The notes under the pieces are model-generated. The model saw only the letters and a list, made by a program, of their open reading frames with translations, was not told the origin of the DNA and searched no databases. From NCBI RefSeq assembly GCF_963924675.1, contig NC_089234.1:62841588-62905587 (forward strand): 64,000 bases of DNA, in the 5' to 3' direction. Below, in pieces: positions 13,019-25,290 of this stretch. Position numbers and translations under genes: made by a program. Position 1 is the stretch's first letter. Every line of letters starts with the position of its first letter. This DNA is from Phocoena phocoena (Eukaryota; Chordata; Mammalia; Artiodactyla; Phocoenidae).

Positions 13019-15714
13019 TTTTTTTTTTTTAACATCTTTATTAGAGTATAATTGCTTTACAATGGTGTGTTAGTTTCTGCCTTATAACAAAGTGAATCAG
13101 TTATACATATACATATGTCCCCATCTCTCTTCCCTCTTGCATCTCCCTCCCTCCCACCCTCCCTATCCCACCCCTCCTGGTGGTCACAAAGCACCAAGCT
13201 GATCTCCCTCTGCTATGCGGCTGCTTCCAACTAGCTATCTATTTTAAGTCTGGTAGCGTATATATGTCCATGCCACTCTCTCACTTTGTCCCAGCTTACC
13301 CTACCCTCTCCCCGTATCCTCAAGTCCATTCTCTAATAGGTCTGCATCTTTATTCCTGTCTTGCCCCTAGGTTCTTCTGACCATTTTTTTTTCTTTTTTT
13401 TTTTTAGATTCTATATATATGTATTAGCATACGGTATTTGTTTTTCTCTTTCTGACTTACTTCACTCTGTATGACAGTCTCTAGGTCCATCCATCTCACT
13501 ACAAATAACTCAGTTTCGTTCCTTTTTATGGCTGAGTAATAGTCCATTGTATATATGTGACACATCTTCTTTATCCATTCATCTGTTGATGGACACTTAG
13601 TTTGCTTCCATGTCCTGGCTATTGTAAATAGAGCTGCAATGAACATTGTGGTACATGACTCTTTTGGAATTATGGTTTTCTCAGGGTATATGCCCAGTAG
13701 TGGGATTGCTGGGTCGTATGGTAGTTCTATTTGTAGTTTTTTAAGGAACCTCCATACTGTTCTCCATAGTGGCTCTATCAATTTACATTCCCACCAACAG
13801 TGCAAGAGGGTTCCCTTTTCTCCACACCCTCTCCAGCATTTATTGTTTGTAGATTTTTTGATGATGGCCATTCTGACCGGTGTGAGATGATATTTTATTG
13901 TAGTTTTGATTTGCATTTCTCTAATGATTAATGACATTGAGCATTCTTTCATGTGTTTGTTAGCAATCTGTATATTTTCTTTGGAGAAATGTCTATTAAG
14001 GTCTTCTGCCCAGTTTTGGATTGGGTTGTTTGTTTCTTTGATATTGAGCTGCATAAGTTGCTTGTATGCTTTGGAGATTAATCCTTTGTCAGTTGCTTCA
14101 TTTGCAAATATTTTCTCCCATTCTGAGGGTTGTCTTTTCATCTTGTTTATGGTTTCCTTTGCTGTGCAAAAGCTTTGAAGTTTCCTCTGGTCCTATTTAT
14201 TTTTGTTTTTATTTCCATTTCTCTAGGAAGTGGGTCAAAAAGGATCTTGCTGTGATTTATGTCATAGAGTGTTCTGCCTATGTTTTCCTCTAAGAGTTTG
14301 ATGGTGTCTGGCCTTACATTCAAAATCCATTTAGAGTTTATTTTTGTGTATGTGTTAGGGAGTGTTCTAATTTCATTCTTTTACATGTAGCTGTCCAGTG
14401 TTCCCAGCACCACTTATTGAAGAGGCTGTCTTTTCTCCACTGTATATTCTTGCCTCGTTTATCAAAGATAAGGTGACCATATGTGTGTGGGTTTATCTTT
14501 GGGCTTTCTATCCTGTCCCATTGATCTATATTTCCGTTTTCGTGCCAGTAACATACAGTCTTGATTACTGTAGCTTTGTAGTATACAGTCTGAAGTCAGG
14601 GAGCCTGATTCCTCCAGCTCCGTTTTTCTTTCTCAAGATTGCTTTGACTATTCGGGGTCTTTTGTGTTTCCATACAAATTGTGAAATTTTTTGTTCTAGT
14701 TCTGTGAAAAATGCCAGTGGTAGTTTGATAGGGATTGCATTGAATCTGTAGAATGCTTTGGGTAGTAGAGTCATTTTCACAATGTTGATTCTTCCAATCC
14801 AAGAACATGGTATATCTCTCCATCTATTTGTATCATCTGTAATTTCTTTCATCAGTGTCTTATAATTTTCTGCATACAGGTTTTTTGTCTCCTTAGGTAG
14901 ATTTATTCCTAGGTATTTTATTCTTTTTGTTGCAGTGGTAAATGGGAGTGTTTTCTTAATTTCACTTTCAGATTTTTCATCATTAGTGTACAGGAATGCA
15001 AGAGATTTCTGTGCATTAATTTTGTATCCTGCTACTTTACCAAATTCATTGATCAGCTCTAGTAGTTTTCTGGTAACACCTTTAGGATTCTCTATGTATA
15101 GTATCATGTCATCTACAAACAGTGACAGCTTTACTTCTTCTTTTCCGATTTGGATTCCTTTTATTTCTTTTTCTTCTCTGATTGCTGTGGCTAAAACTTC
15201 CAAAACTATGTTGAATAACAGTGGTGAGAGTGGACAACCTTGTCTTGTCCCTGATCTTAGTGGAAATGGTTTCAGTTTCTCACCACTGAGAATGATGTTG
15301 GCTGTGGGTCTGTCGTATACAGCCTTTATTATGTTGAGGAAAGTTCCCTCTATGCCTACTTTCTGGAGTTTTTATCATGAATGGGTGTTGAATTTTGTTG
15401 AAAGCTTTCTCTGCATCTATTGAGATGATCATATGGTTTTTCTCCTTCAATTTGTTAATATGGTGTAACACGTTGATTGATTTGTGTATATTGAAGAATC
15501 CTTGCTTTCCTGGGATAAACCCCACTTGATCATGGTGTATGATCCTTTTAATGTGCTGTTGGATTCTCTTTGCTAGTATTTTGTTGAGGATTTTTGCATC
15601 TGTGTTCATCAGTGATATTGGCCTGTACTTTTCTTTCTTTGTGACATCTTTGTCTGGTTTTGGTATCAGAGTGATGGTGCCTCGTAGAATGAGTTTGGGA
15701 GTGTTCCTCCCTCT
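13019..15714 (-). mobile_element. 5'-truncated L1, 2.7 kb, inside a SINE
   Basis: Reverse-oriented L1 with its poly(A) at 13019-13031, its 3' UTR, and the 3' part of ORF2 up to a truncation at about 15714. It lies between two imperfect 15-bp repeats, ggcaggaggattctt (13004-13018) and ggcaggcagattctt (15715-15729), with two mismatches. It is the youngest layer of the nest. No ORF1 or 5' UTR is present, so it is not autonomous. Confidence 0.92.
13404..15609 (-). pseudogene. L1 ORF2 remnant (reverse transcriptase and C-terminal region)
   Basis: Three minus-strand pieces (15609-15280, 15203-14565 and 14141-13404) translate as consecutive parts of L1 ORF2p. The second contains the reverse-transcriptase active-site box LFVDDMILY, an FADD-type motif with V at the variable position. 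The third holds the C-terminal region with the cysteine-containing segment '[20 protein letters not shown]'. Stops and frame changes separate the pieces, and the N-terminal endonuclease is absent through 5' truncation. It is a dead copy of a non-LTR retrotransposon. Confidence 0.9.
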
Positions 15715-15905
15715 GGCAGGCAGATTCTTAACTGCTGCACCACCAGGGAAGTCCTCACATAATCACCTCTTAATTCCCCACCACCCATGGAATTTGATGT
15801 GATGAATTCCACTTTACAGATGAGGAAACTGAGGTTCAGAGAAGTAAACTGACTTTTATCCAGCGGGAAGTTCAAATACTCTGAGCCAGCAAATGATGTG
15901 CTTTC

Positions 15906-17505
15906 TACTGAATGCAGTTGTGGCCCCAGCTACACTAGAATGAAATGTGTTAACTACGTGCCTTAAAAAGCAACGAGAAATAATACACAACAGCGCAAAC
16001 ATTAAGAGTTCAATACTGATCAGAGCTGAAACTTTACATAGTGTTATTGTGTGTTTCTGCAAAATAGTAGTTCTGTGAGCTTTTACGTGTTTCCTTAAAA
16101 AGAATCTATCAAAAAAGTCTGGGAAATGTTGCAGGACTTTTTCATATCCTTTAACATGAGAATAGATATTGTTTCTCTCCAGGAGGAAAGATGGGGATGC
16201 AGCTTTTCCCAACTATATTTGACTGCACAATCCTATTTCCCCCAGACAACAGCTGTTAGCATCTCAATAACTAGTATCTATCAGTGGCTTGGGGCACATG
16301 GCACATTCAGTTTTAAAACTGGGACAGTCCCTAGAAACCGTAACAGTTCACCTGGGACTGAGGGGTTTCCTGGGATCTAGGAGTTTTGGTGCTAAAACCA
16401 GAAGAGTCCTGTGCAAAACCAGGACAAGATGGTCATCCTATTTCTTTCTACTCTTCCCATGATCTCACAGATGTTCAGAAGGGACCAGCCAGTGGTGTGA
16501 GGGCTTCAAACTGTGCCCGCAGAGGAAAAGTCAGAGAAAGGGGAAGGGAAGACTCAGAGGATAGGACCAGTGACTTCAGCTATCTGAAGGTTATCATGGG
16601 GGAAAGAGGAAAACTCATTCTAAGGGATCCCTTGGGATAGGAGTGGGACGAAGGGGACCTGCTGAAGGTGAGTCAAGCTCCCTGAAGCAGCACAGCTTCG
16701 TGAAAAACATTTGATTCACAGTCAGGGGGCAGGTTACATGCCAGACCTACCACGTGCAAGCCAACTCTGAATGAGGATACTGGGAACTTTCGTTACCCTC
16801 CTGGGACACCAATGCCATCTGTGAAACGGGATGCTTCAAGGTAACCAAATGAAATTATCAAGCACTGTACCTAGAACAAAACAGCTCCTAAAGAACTGAG
16901 GCAAATCTGCCCACAGCTGGCCTGCCTCTGTCCAGTCCAATGGGGACCAGTAGACATGGAGGGGGCCAGGCCTCGGAGACCACCAGAACCCCTTCCATCT
17001 CTTCACAGCCCAGGTGCTGGCCCTGAGCCTGGCATCCACCCTCCTAGGACATTTATCCTCTGGCTGGTTTTCTCCTTCAAAATTTTTGGAGCCACCTGCC
17101 AGCGCTGGGAGGTAGGCTGAATAGGTGTTTGTATGCCCAATTACAAATGAGAAAACAGGGAGGTTAGGATATTTCCCCTGGCCACAGAGGGAATTAGCAG
17201 TAAACCAAGGCTGACAGTGGTGATTCAAGGAGTACCCGAGCTGGGAGGATCTTCAGATATCATTAGGTCCACCCGCCTCATAAATGGACAGAGGAACTCA
17301 AGCTCAAAGAAGGCCAGAATCCTGCTTACATCTACCTACTTATGTTTTATGCCCTTTTCTACATGTGTGCTATATCGCACAATAAATGTTTTTTAAAAAG
17401 AAAAATGTTCCCTTTTATTTTGCATTACCCTGATAATTAGTGAGGTCAAGTGTATTTTTACATGTTGATCAGCCATTGGTGGTTCTATAAATTTTCTGTT
17501 TTTAT
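15906..17505. other. Intergenic DNA with weak old-repeat traces
   Basis: About 1.6 kb without a recognisable exon. Near 17335-17430 an 'aataaatgttttttaaaaag' end suggests a degraded LINE, and 17420-17505 has L1-like A/T text. Nothing else is identified. Confidence 0.4.
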
Positions 17506-17520
17506 CCTTTGTACATTTTT

Positions 17521-17875
17521 TTTAAAATTTATTTATTTAATTTTATTTATTTTTGGCTATGTTGGGTCTTCGTTGCTGCATGCAGGCTTTCTCTAGTTGC
17601 GGCGATCGGGGGCCACACCTCATCGCGGTGCGCGGGCTTCTCATTGTGGTGGCTTCTCTTGTTGTGGAGCACGGGCTCTAGGCACGCAGGCTTCAGTAGT
17701 TGCGGCACGCGGGCTCAGTAGTTGTGGTGCACGGGCTCCAGAGCACAGGCTCAGCAGTTGTGGCGCACAGGCCTAGCTGCTCTGTGGCATGTGGGATCTT
17801 CCCGGACCAGGGCTCGAACCAGTGTCCCCTGCATTGGCAGGTGGACTCTCAACCACTGCGCCACCAGGGAAGTCC
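17521..17875 (-). mobile_element. Long CHR-type SINE
   Basis: Complete reverse-oriented copy with a perfect 15-bp target duplication, cctttgtacattttt, at 17506-17520 and 17876-17890. Confidence 0.93.
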
Positions 17876-17890
17876 CCTTTGTACATTTTT

Positions 17891-19408
17891 TAATTAAGTA
17901 ATAGATTCTTTTAAGTGGGCAATGCCAAGGGCTGACAGACTGAGAAAACGCCATTCCCATCTCTTCTCCTCATAAGGGAGGGGCCCTTCTGGAGGAGATT
18001 CCAGGCTGGCCTCACAGAGCTTTGACAGAGAAGTCTCGCAGCTGGCCACCTGTAGGGGTTGGTCTCGCTGGGGCCCAGCCAGGGGTTCTGGGAAAGCACC
18101 GTGGGAACACTGGCTGCTGGGCCAGGCCTGTATGACTCACTGGGAGTGGTGAGTGCCAGCCATCAGGGCGGCAGCAATAGCTCCACCTGTCACTTGGGAG
18201 GGCAGGGCACCTGCTTTTGGAAGGCTGGGTGCTGCTGGTGAAGGGGAGCCTCAGAGGAGGTGGCCGGGCCCCCAGGGTGGTCAGAAGGTACCAGGAATAG
18301 GCCTTGGGAGACACAGAAGTGGGGTCTGGACTTGATCTTGCAGCTATTGAGGAAGGGGTATAAGGTTTTACACTCAGAAAACGTACATGGATCTGCTGGC
18401 CTATGCCAGGAAGGTTAACAGGCCACAGCATCCTGCCCTGTGCTGGTTGCTAGGGGACCCCCTTAAAGGTAGACTGCCCAGTTTACAGCTGACAAAGTGC
18501 TTTCACCCACCTATTAGAACCCTCACCATCCCCAGATTTACTTGGATATCACCCCGCTCCCCACTCGGTTGTCGGCAGGGGCCATCTCACCACCTGGTAT
18601 CTGGGGACCTGGGGGGGTGCTGGGCACACGTAGCTGCTCATTAAACACGGAAGCCACAGGTCAGCTGTCCCTCGCATCACGGCCCGGCTCTGCCTGCAGC
18701 CCCGTTCAGACTGCAGGTTCCGTCCTCCCCCGGGCTCCCACCAGAAAGCCAGTCACACAGACATTTGAGGAAAAACTTATCCCGGGGGAAGCTAGTTCTC
18801 CTCTCCCAGAAACGCTGACTCCTTTCTCCTACTTCCGGTATTTCCCCTCAGGCCATTTCAACTTCCTCTTTCTTGTTTGCTGAAAGAAATTCACATCAGC
18901 TGCAGCACCTACATTCTGTCGTACATTCCCAAGTCCCCCTCTGCCCGGCTCAGAGAAAACAAAAGGCCTTCCACTAGCAAAATGCCATTTTCTGTTACAA
19001 ACATGTGTTGACTGAAATGTGGTTTTTTTCCTTTTCTGTGGGTCATCAGAATCGCTCTGTGTGGGAAACAAGACGAGGAGGATACTTCTTGCTTCACTCA
19101 CGAGGAGACACAGTCTCGGAGTGTGCGCCCAAAGTCACACAGCCCTTCAGGGTCCGTGCAGGAACTCGGATCCGGGGCTGGTTTCCACCTCCTGCTCAGC
19201 CTCCTCAAGCTTCCCTCCAAACCCTGGAGCAATGCTGGCTCCCTCTCTGCCCCAGCAAATTCCCTGAGATTTCACGAGGACTGCAGAGAAAGCAGGCTGG
19301 TCTGACTTCTGGAGGGTCAAGTAGGGGCTGGGGAAAAACACCATGAGTTTAGGCTGCTAAACAGTAGTTAGTTCTAGTGCATCATAAATGCCATAGGAAC
19401 CTGCATTT
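17891..19408. other. Intergenic DNA, no recognised element
   Basis: About 1.5 kb, moderately G+C rich in places (18040-18760) but CpG-poor. Several open frames of 60-140 codons occur on both strands. None has recognisable domains or similarity, and they overlap one another in different frames, so I treat them as chance. Confidence 0.45.
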
Positions 19409-19422
19409 AAAGTCAGCTGGGG

Positions 19423-19761
19423 GGGCTTCCCTGGTGGCGCAGTGGTTGAGAATCCGCCTGCCAATGCAGGGGACGTGGGTTCGAGCCCTGGTCCGGGAAG
19501 ATCCCACATGCTGTGGAGCAACTAAGCCCGTGTGCCACAACTACGGAGGCTGCACTCTAGAGCCCGTGAGCCACAACCACTGAAGCCCGTGTGCCCAGAG
19601 CCTGTGCTCCGCAACAAGAGAAGCCACCACGATGAGAAGCCCAAGTCCCGCATCGAAGAGTGGCCCCCGCTCGCCGCAACTAGAGAAAAGCCCGCGTGCA
19701 GCAACGAAGACCCAACGCAGCCAAAGATAAATTAAAAAAAAAATTTTTTTAATAAATAAAT
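19423..19761 (+). mobile_element. Long CHR-type SINE
   Basis: Complete sense copy with a perfect 14-bp target duplication, aaagtcagctgggg, at 19409-19422 and 19762-19775. Confidence 0.93.
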
Positions 19762-19890
19762 AAAGTCAGCTGGGGTGGAGGGAGTTACGGAATTCTTCTA
19801 GTAAAGGATCTCATCTTCCTCTAATTTTATTCTCTTGTGAAGCCAAAACAACTGTCCCCAGAACATCCTCCAATTCAATACCGCTTATAC

Positions 19891-20015
19891 ATTTTTTTTT
19901 TTTTTTTGGCTGCGCTGCATGGCTTGTGGGATCTTAATTCCCCGACCAGGGACTGAACCGGGCCACAGCAGTGAAAGCGCGGAGTCCTAACCACTGGACC
20001 ACCAGAGAATTCCCC
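19891..20015 (-). mobile_element. Short CHR-type SINE
   Basis: Reverse-oriented short subtype, poly(T) at the left and 'ggaccaccagagaattcccc' at the right. The flanks cgcttatacattttttt and tgcttatacattttttt form its target duplication. Confidence 0.9.
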
Positions 20016-20027
20016 TGCTTATACATT

Positions 20028-20968
20028 TTTTTTAACATGACCCAGAACTGTAGTTTACGTTACAGCCCAATGTACATACAAAACACAAAACTGAGCAAAA
20101 GTTGCATGAAACAAACTCACCCTTGCCGCAGGACGCGTTCTTATATTTTCTATACTGTCCCTTTCAACACTAGTCATAACCCACTGTTTGAAATCACTAA
20201 TTCAAACTCCTGACAAAATGCCTCCAGAGAAGCCCTACCCGGCCTCTTTTAGCAAACAGGTAAGTCGCACCTGGATTTATAACATTTGTTTGTACAGAGT
20301 GTACCCAGGTATTAAGCAAAAGCCAAACCTTTATAAACTGGGCTCAAATGAATCCTGAGATTGCCTTGATTGAGCAGTGATTGCACATCCCTTACCCCCT
20401 CCCCCTGCCTGCCACCCACTCTCTCTGTGACATAACCCGGAAGCCAGGAAGGAGTACCTGAGGCCGCAGGGAGCCCCTACATCTCCAAGGGCAAGAGCAG
20501 GTTTGGGTCTCCACCCTCCTGAGCTACAGCTGAAGGGCCAGAGGTGGGAGAAGGGGCACAGCCTCCTTTCGGCACCAGGTAGAAGGGACTTTCTGGTTCC
20601 CAGAGGTGACCTGCCCCCACCCCTGTGGAACCCTAACTCTTCTCAGGGAGGGGCTGCTTCTGCCTGCAGGCCGTGTGTGGTCCTGGGGGCCTGCGCCGCC
20701 CAGCTGACCACCACGGAGCGGGGGGCGGCACTGGTGGACTGATGGGTTGCAGGTGGCCAGCGAGCCTCCAGGGATGCCTAGAGTGGACAGAGGCGAAGGA
20801 GTGACTGTTTGCCAGACCTTTCCTTCGCCAAAGGCCCAGGAGAGCATAAACTGCTGTGTCTTCCACCGCTTACTGGCTTGTCCCTGTTCTAAACATGTCA
20901 ACAGCCTGGCCTCTATGGGGACCAAGGGGGAAAAAATATGAGGAAGGAAAGAAAAATCACACCTATTT
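20028..20968. other. Intergenic DNA, no recognised element
   Basis: No known repeat or exon recognised. Overlapping short open frames at 20500-20940 are on opposite strands and unsupported. Confidence 0.4.
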
Positions 20969-20980
20969 AAAAGGACTCAG

Positions 20981-21375
20981 GGGCTTCCCTGGTGGTGCAG
21001 TGGTTAGGAATCCGCCTGCCACTGCAGGGGTCACGGGTTCAGGCCCTGGTCCGGGAAGATCCCACATGCCGCAAAGCAACTAAGCCTATGTGGCACAACT
21101 ACTGAGCCTGTGCTCTAGAGCCCGCAAGCCACAACTACTGAGCCCATGTGCTACAACTACTGAGACCATGTGCTACAACTACTGAAGCCCGCGCGTCTAG
21201 AGCCCATCTCTGCAGCAGGAGAAGCCACCGCAACGAGAAGCCTGCAAAGTGCAACGAAGAGTGGCCCCCGCTCGCTGCAGCTAGAGGAAGCCCATGTGCA
21301 GCAACGAAGACCCAGTGCAGCCAAAAATAAATAAAATAAATAAATTAAAAAAAAAAAAATAAAATAAAATAAAAT
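20981..21375 (+). mobile_element. Long CHR-type SINE with an extended A-rich tail
   Basis: Sense copy with a perfect 12-bp target duplication, aaaaggactcag, at 20969-20980 and 21376-21387. It contains an internal extra 'ctacaactactgagaccatg' unit around 21150-21180, so its middle is slightly longer than in neighbouring copies. The tail has grown into (aaaat)n. Confidence 0.92.
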
Positions 21376-21532
21376 AAAAGGACTCAGTAACATAAGGGAG
21401 GAAGCCCTAGGTGAGCGTGTTAAGTAGAAGTAGCAAGAAAGAGAGGACTTCAAATAAAGAAAAATTGGTTATGGGAAGATGCAGTTGGAGGACACACAAA
21501 AAAATTCCTGCTAACTAAAAAATATGACTTTC

Positions 21533-21658
21533 TTTTTTTCTTGCTTCTTTTGGCCACGCTGCGCAGCTTGCGGGATCCTAGTTCCCGACCAGGGATTGAA
21601 CCCAGGCCCTCGGCAGTGAGAGGGCACAGTCCTAACCACTGGACCGCCAGGGAATTCC
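21533..21658 (-). mobile_element. Short CHR-type SINE
   Basis: Reverse-oriented short subtype. The target duplication ctaaaaaatatgactttc (21515-21532) versus ctaaaaagtatgactttc (21659-21676) differs by one base. Confidence 0.92.
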
Positions 21659-21829
21659 CTAAAAAGTATGACTTTCCAATATAACAATTTAATAGAGACA
21701 GTCAGGGATGGGAATTGAGTCTGGAAGACAAAGGGAGAGAAGTACCTCACAATTCAGAGCAAAAAACACAAAGAAGTGGAAATCAGAAGAAAAAGATAAG
21801 AGATGTGGAGGCCAGATCCAGGATGAAGA

Positions 21830-22250
21830 AATGTAGCAGATGCCGCTGGCTGACTAGCTGAACCCTGTGCCCAACCTCCTCCTCCCTCCTCTGACTCCAC
21901 TATGGAGGCTGGACACTTACTACCAGCTTCCCTTGCTATATGACACTGTTCCAGCCCATGAGACATTAAGCATCCAGAAACACTTTTGTCTTTTCTGATA
22001 TAAAATGCATATGCAATTAGTGCCGCACTTTTTTCTCCTTTCTTCCTAACTTGACTGCAAACACAGTGCCTGGAGCTGCGGCAACTGTCCTGTGACCACA
22101 AGAGAGAGGCCAAGAGAATTGAGGAGATACCAGCCCAAACCCTGACGTTGTCAAATGACAGAACCCAAGCCAGCAGCTGCCTACCCAGTGCCTTGTGAAG
22201 TGAGGAAAATAAGCAACTATTTATTCAAGTCATTCTTTACTCAAATGTTC
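21830..22250 (+). mobile_element. Ancient LTR-like repeat
   Basis: Related in layout to the element near 25630: a 'tgactccactatggaggctg' block, a 'tgatataaaatgcat' block and an end resembling 'ataagcaactatttattcaa'. Family uncertain. Confidence 0.35.
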
Positions 22251-22492
22251 TGCTACTTATACCTGAAAACATTCTTACATAATATGAAAATAGAGAAATT
22301 ATAGAAGAAAAGTTCCCTGTGAAGGAAAACTTGTGCTTTCAAACTGAAAGGACTCACTGAGTACCATATTTAAAACTGATACTCTTTTATACACAGGGTA
22401 TAAATTGGCAAATTCCTGAATTCCACAGAGAAAAGAGAAAAAGCTACAATCTTCCAGCAAAGAGAATAGGTTCCTTAAAAGAGTATCAAGCA

Positions 22493-22691
22493 GGGCTTCC
22501 CTGGTGATGCAGTGGTTGAGAGTCCGCCTGCTGATGCAGGGGACACGGGTTTGTGCCCTGGTCTGGGAAGATCCCACATGCCGCGGAGTGGCTGGGCCCG
22601 TGAGCCATGGCCGCTGAGCCTGCGTGTCTGGAGGCTTTGCTCCGCAACGGGAGAGGCCACAACAGTGAAAGGCCCGCGTACCGCAAAAAAA
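22493..22691 (+). mobile_element. Intermediate CHR-type SINE
   Basis: The roughly 200-nt subtype ending 'cgcgtaccgcaaaaaaa'. Perfect 16-bp target duplication, aaaagagtatcaagca, at 22477-22492 and 22692-22707. Confidence 0.94.
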
Positions 22692-22707
22692 AAAAGAGTA
22701 TCAAGCA

Positions 22708-23230
22708 AACATTAGATTCTTCATTTTTAGCTCTTGAATCTAGACCACAGAAAAGCAACATCGGTAGATGATTGAGAGGAAATAACCATAATCTATGATC
22801 AGCTTTAAATATGGGGTATTTTCCATAGTCTCAAGGTCCCTCAGGAATTATTAGCTATGGCTTGGGCATTTCAAACAGAAAACAGGAAAACACTGGCTTT
22901 AAGGGTATTAAGAACAAACATCTTTATATCTACATCCACATTTAAAGAGAAAATGCTTTTCTTTATGCTTCAAACACTGTAAACAGATAAACTGCAAAAA
23001 TAAAAACCTGGGGCAATATTCAAAATCATAAGATTAATACAACTTACCTCTCATGTTGTTGTGAGGATTGGTTCCATTAATGTTTCCACTCAGTGAGGAA
23101 GGGGGTGGTGATAGGGAGGGAAGGCAGACATTTGAAAAAGCAATAACACAGAGTGGTTAAGTGTCGAGGGGAGGAGCAGTTGCTTAGATCTGTCTGTTCC
23201 AGAAAGGCTTCCAGGAGGCAGCAATGTCAA
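22708..23230. other. Intergenic DNA, no recognised element
   Basis: A/T-rich sequence without exon, RNA gene or nameable repeat. Confidence 0.4.
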
Positions 23231-23246
23231 AGAGAGGCCTGCCAGG

Positions 23247-23477
23247 GACTTCCCTGGTGGCACAGTGGATAAGACTCTGTGCTCCCAATGCAGGGGGCCT
23301 GTTTCGATCCCTGGTCAGGGAACTAGATCCCACATGCATGCCGCTACTGAGAGTTCACATGCCACAACTAAGGATGCACGGGCTGCAACTAAGGAGCCCT
23401 GGAGCTGCAACTAAGGAGCCCACCTGCCACAACTAAGACTCAGTGCAACCAAATAAATAAATTTTAAAAAAAGAAAG
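23247..23477 (+). mobile_element. Variant CHR-type SINE
   Basis: The head is CHR-like (gggacttccctggtggcaca) but the body has a repeated 'gcaactaaggagcc' unit instead of the usual long-subtype text. Flanks gagaggcctgccag and gagacctgacag may be a degraded target duplication. Confidence 0.8.
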
Positions 23478-23609
23478 GGAGACCTGACAGATTAAGTGGA
23501 GGCTGCCCAAGTGAAAGTGTGTGGAAGAGGGTCTCAGAACAAGGGAAGAGTAGTTCCCAAACTTGGCTGCAAACTGGAACCACCTGGGGATTTCTAAAAA
23601 GCACTGATG

Positions 23610-23827
23610 GGGCTTCCCTGGTGGCGCAGTGGTTGAGAGTCCGCCTGCCGATGCAGGGGATACGGGTTCGTGCCCTGGTCCAGGAAGATCCCACATGCCG
23701 CGGAGCGGCTGGGCCCGTGAGCCATGGCCGCTGAGCCTGCGCGTCCGGAGCCTGTGCTCCACAACGGGAGAGGCCACAGCGGTGAGAGGCCCACGTGCCG
23801 CCAAAAAAAATAAAAAATAAATAAAAT
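23610..23827 (+). mobile_element. Intermediate CHR-type SINE
   Basis: Perfect 14-bp target duplication, aaaaagcactgatg, at 23596-23609 and 23828-23841. Confidence 0.94.
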
Positions 23828-23841
23828 AAAAAGCACTGATG

Positions 23842-25129
23842 CCTGCCTCCCACCCCCATACCTCCTGCTTAATTGGTCTGAGGCGTGACGTGGCATCAGG
23901 CGTTTTCAAAGCTCCCCAGGTGATTCTAACATGCAGCAAAGTTTGGGAACCACAAGGCTTGAGGCAAGAGCCTGTGGCTCTCAGTAGATTGAATAGGGAA
24001 TTGGAGGGGGGAGGACAAACAGTGGGAATGGAGAGAAGTGGATGGGTTAAGATTTAGGATGTAGAATGGATGCGAGTAGGTGATAGTGGGGAGAGAGCGA
24101 GGGCAGAAGTTGCTGATGGTGATGCCCCGGTTTCAGGCTTGGGGAACTGGGTGGATGTGGTCAGTTTTCTGAGATGCAGAACACAGCAGGAGAAAGGAGT
24201 GTGTGAGGGAAGACCTGCTGATTAGAGATTATGCACACTTATTACAAGGAGGTTTGGCTCAATAAATCTTAACCCTGGCCATGGTTATCGTTATCATCAT
24301 CATCAATCATCATTTGAGACCGAGAGGCTGCTTGAAGCCCTTGTGTTCACCAGGATTAAAGCAATGATGTCCTCAGTGTCGCCATCTGTGTATGACAGGC
24401 ACTCAGGCAGCAGTTGACACACGTGCAGGGGACGGACCCAGGACCTTGGCCCAGGTAGGAACGGGGGTGGAGGCGAAAGATCAGAGATGATCTCCCTTAG
24501 TCTCAGGCCAGGATCTCCAGTGATCCCCATGCTCAGTCCAACCTGAATGAGGGTATCCTTTGGATGAGCTGCTGTTTCTGCAAAGTGCTCACGTCATGGA
24601 GGGAGCCCTGAGGAAACAGCACTGCATGGGGAATTTGGAGGCTGGAGCTCCAGACACAGCTCTGTTAGTACTGGCTGTCTGACATGGAGTGAGTGCCTTA
24701 CCTGGGCATCAGTGTCCTTATCAGGACTAAGTGCCCCGGAGGGCTAAGACTGTATCTGTGTTGATGACCACAACAGTGGCCAAGACTGACATTCTCTGCC
24801 CTCCAAGGAAGAGACAAGGGGCAGCTCCCATGTCCTCCAGAAAAGCTTCCATGTGCCAGTGAGGAGTAGAGAGCAAGTATCCAGGGAGGCTTCCAGGAGG
24901 AGGCAGCATTCCATCTGGGCCCTAAGAGGATTCATACATAGTGTCTGTGGCAACACACCCCACCCTTGGAACATTCAGGACAAATTTGTCATCTCAGAGA
25001 AGCCCTGTGGTAGGAGAAGAAAGTGTGTGGGCTCTGGAGTCAGACAGATCAGGCTTTGACTGTTGGCTCCCCCAACTGCATGACCTTGGGCAAGTTCTTT
25101 AACTCTTCTGAGCATATATTCCCATGTGT
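23842..25129. other. Intergenic DNA with L2-like stretches
   Basis: 23960-24150 and about 24840-24960 read like diverged sense-strand L2 ('ttccaggaggaggcagcatt'). The rest is unassigned. No exon recognised. Confidence 0.4.
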
Positions 25130-25290
25130 GAAATGGGGATATAATGAAATAACAACAGCAAACTCTTATTTAGCTCTATGCGCCAGGTACTGACACAAAA
25201 ACAGTCCCATGAGATAGGACAACTAGTCCCACTTGACAAATGAGGAAGATGAGGCATGAAGAGGTTATATAACTTGCTCAATCACCAGGC
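25130..25290 (+). mobile_element. MIR SINE
   Basis: Landmarks 'gcgccaggtactgac', 'acaaatgaggaagatgaggc' and 'gttatataacttgctcaatc' occur in MIR order. Confidence 0.65.

Larger units (their letters stand above)
12667..15771 (-). mobile_element. Long CHR-type SINE split by an L1
   Basis: Reverse-oriented SINE in two parts: about 12684-13018, and 15715-15754 ending ccaccagggaagtcc. A perfect 17-bp target duplication, tcacataatcacctctt, sits at 12667-12683 and 15755-15771. Its A/T tail has expanded into a (TA)n microsatellite at 12687-12719. Confidence 0.93.
12620..15905 (+). mobile_element. MIR SINE split by a nested SINE plus L1
   Basis: MIR text stops at 12683 (after 'ggcactgagctg...cacctctt') and resumes at 15772 with 'ccactttacagatgaggaaa'. 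It is the oldest layer of a three-level nest. Without the insertions the two parts join in the usual MIR order. Confidence 0.75.

Noticed and set aside
18012..18431. 139-codon minus-strand frame in intergenic DNA
   Set aside because: Overlapped by other frames on both strands, proline/serine rich from G+C bias, no known domain.
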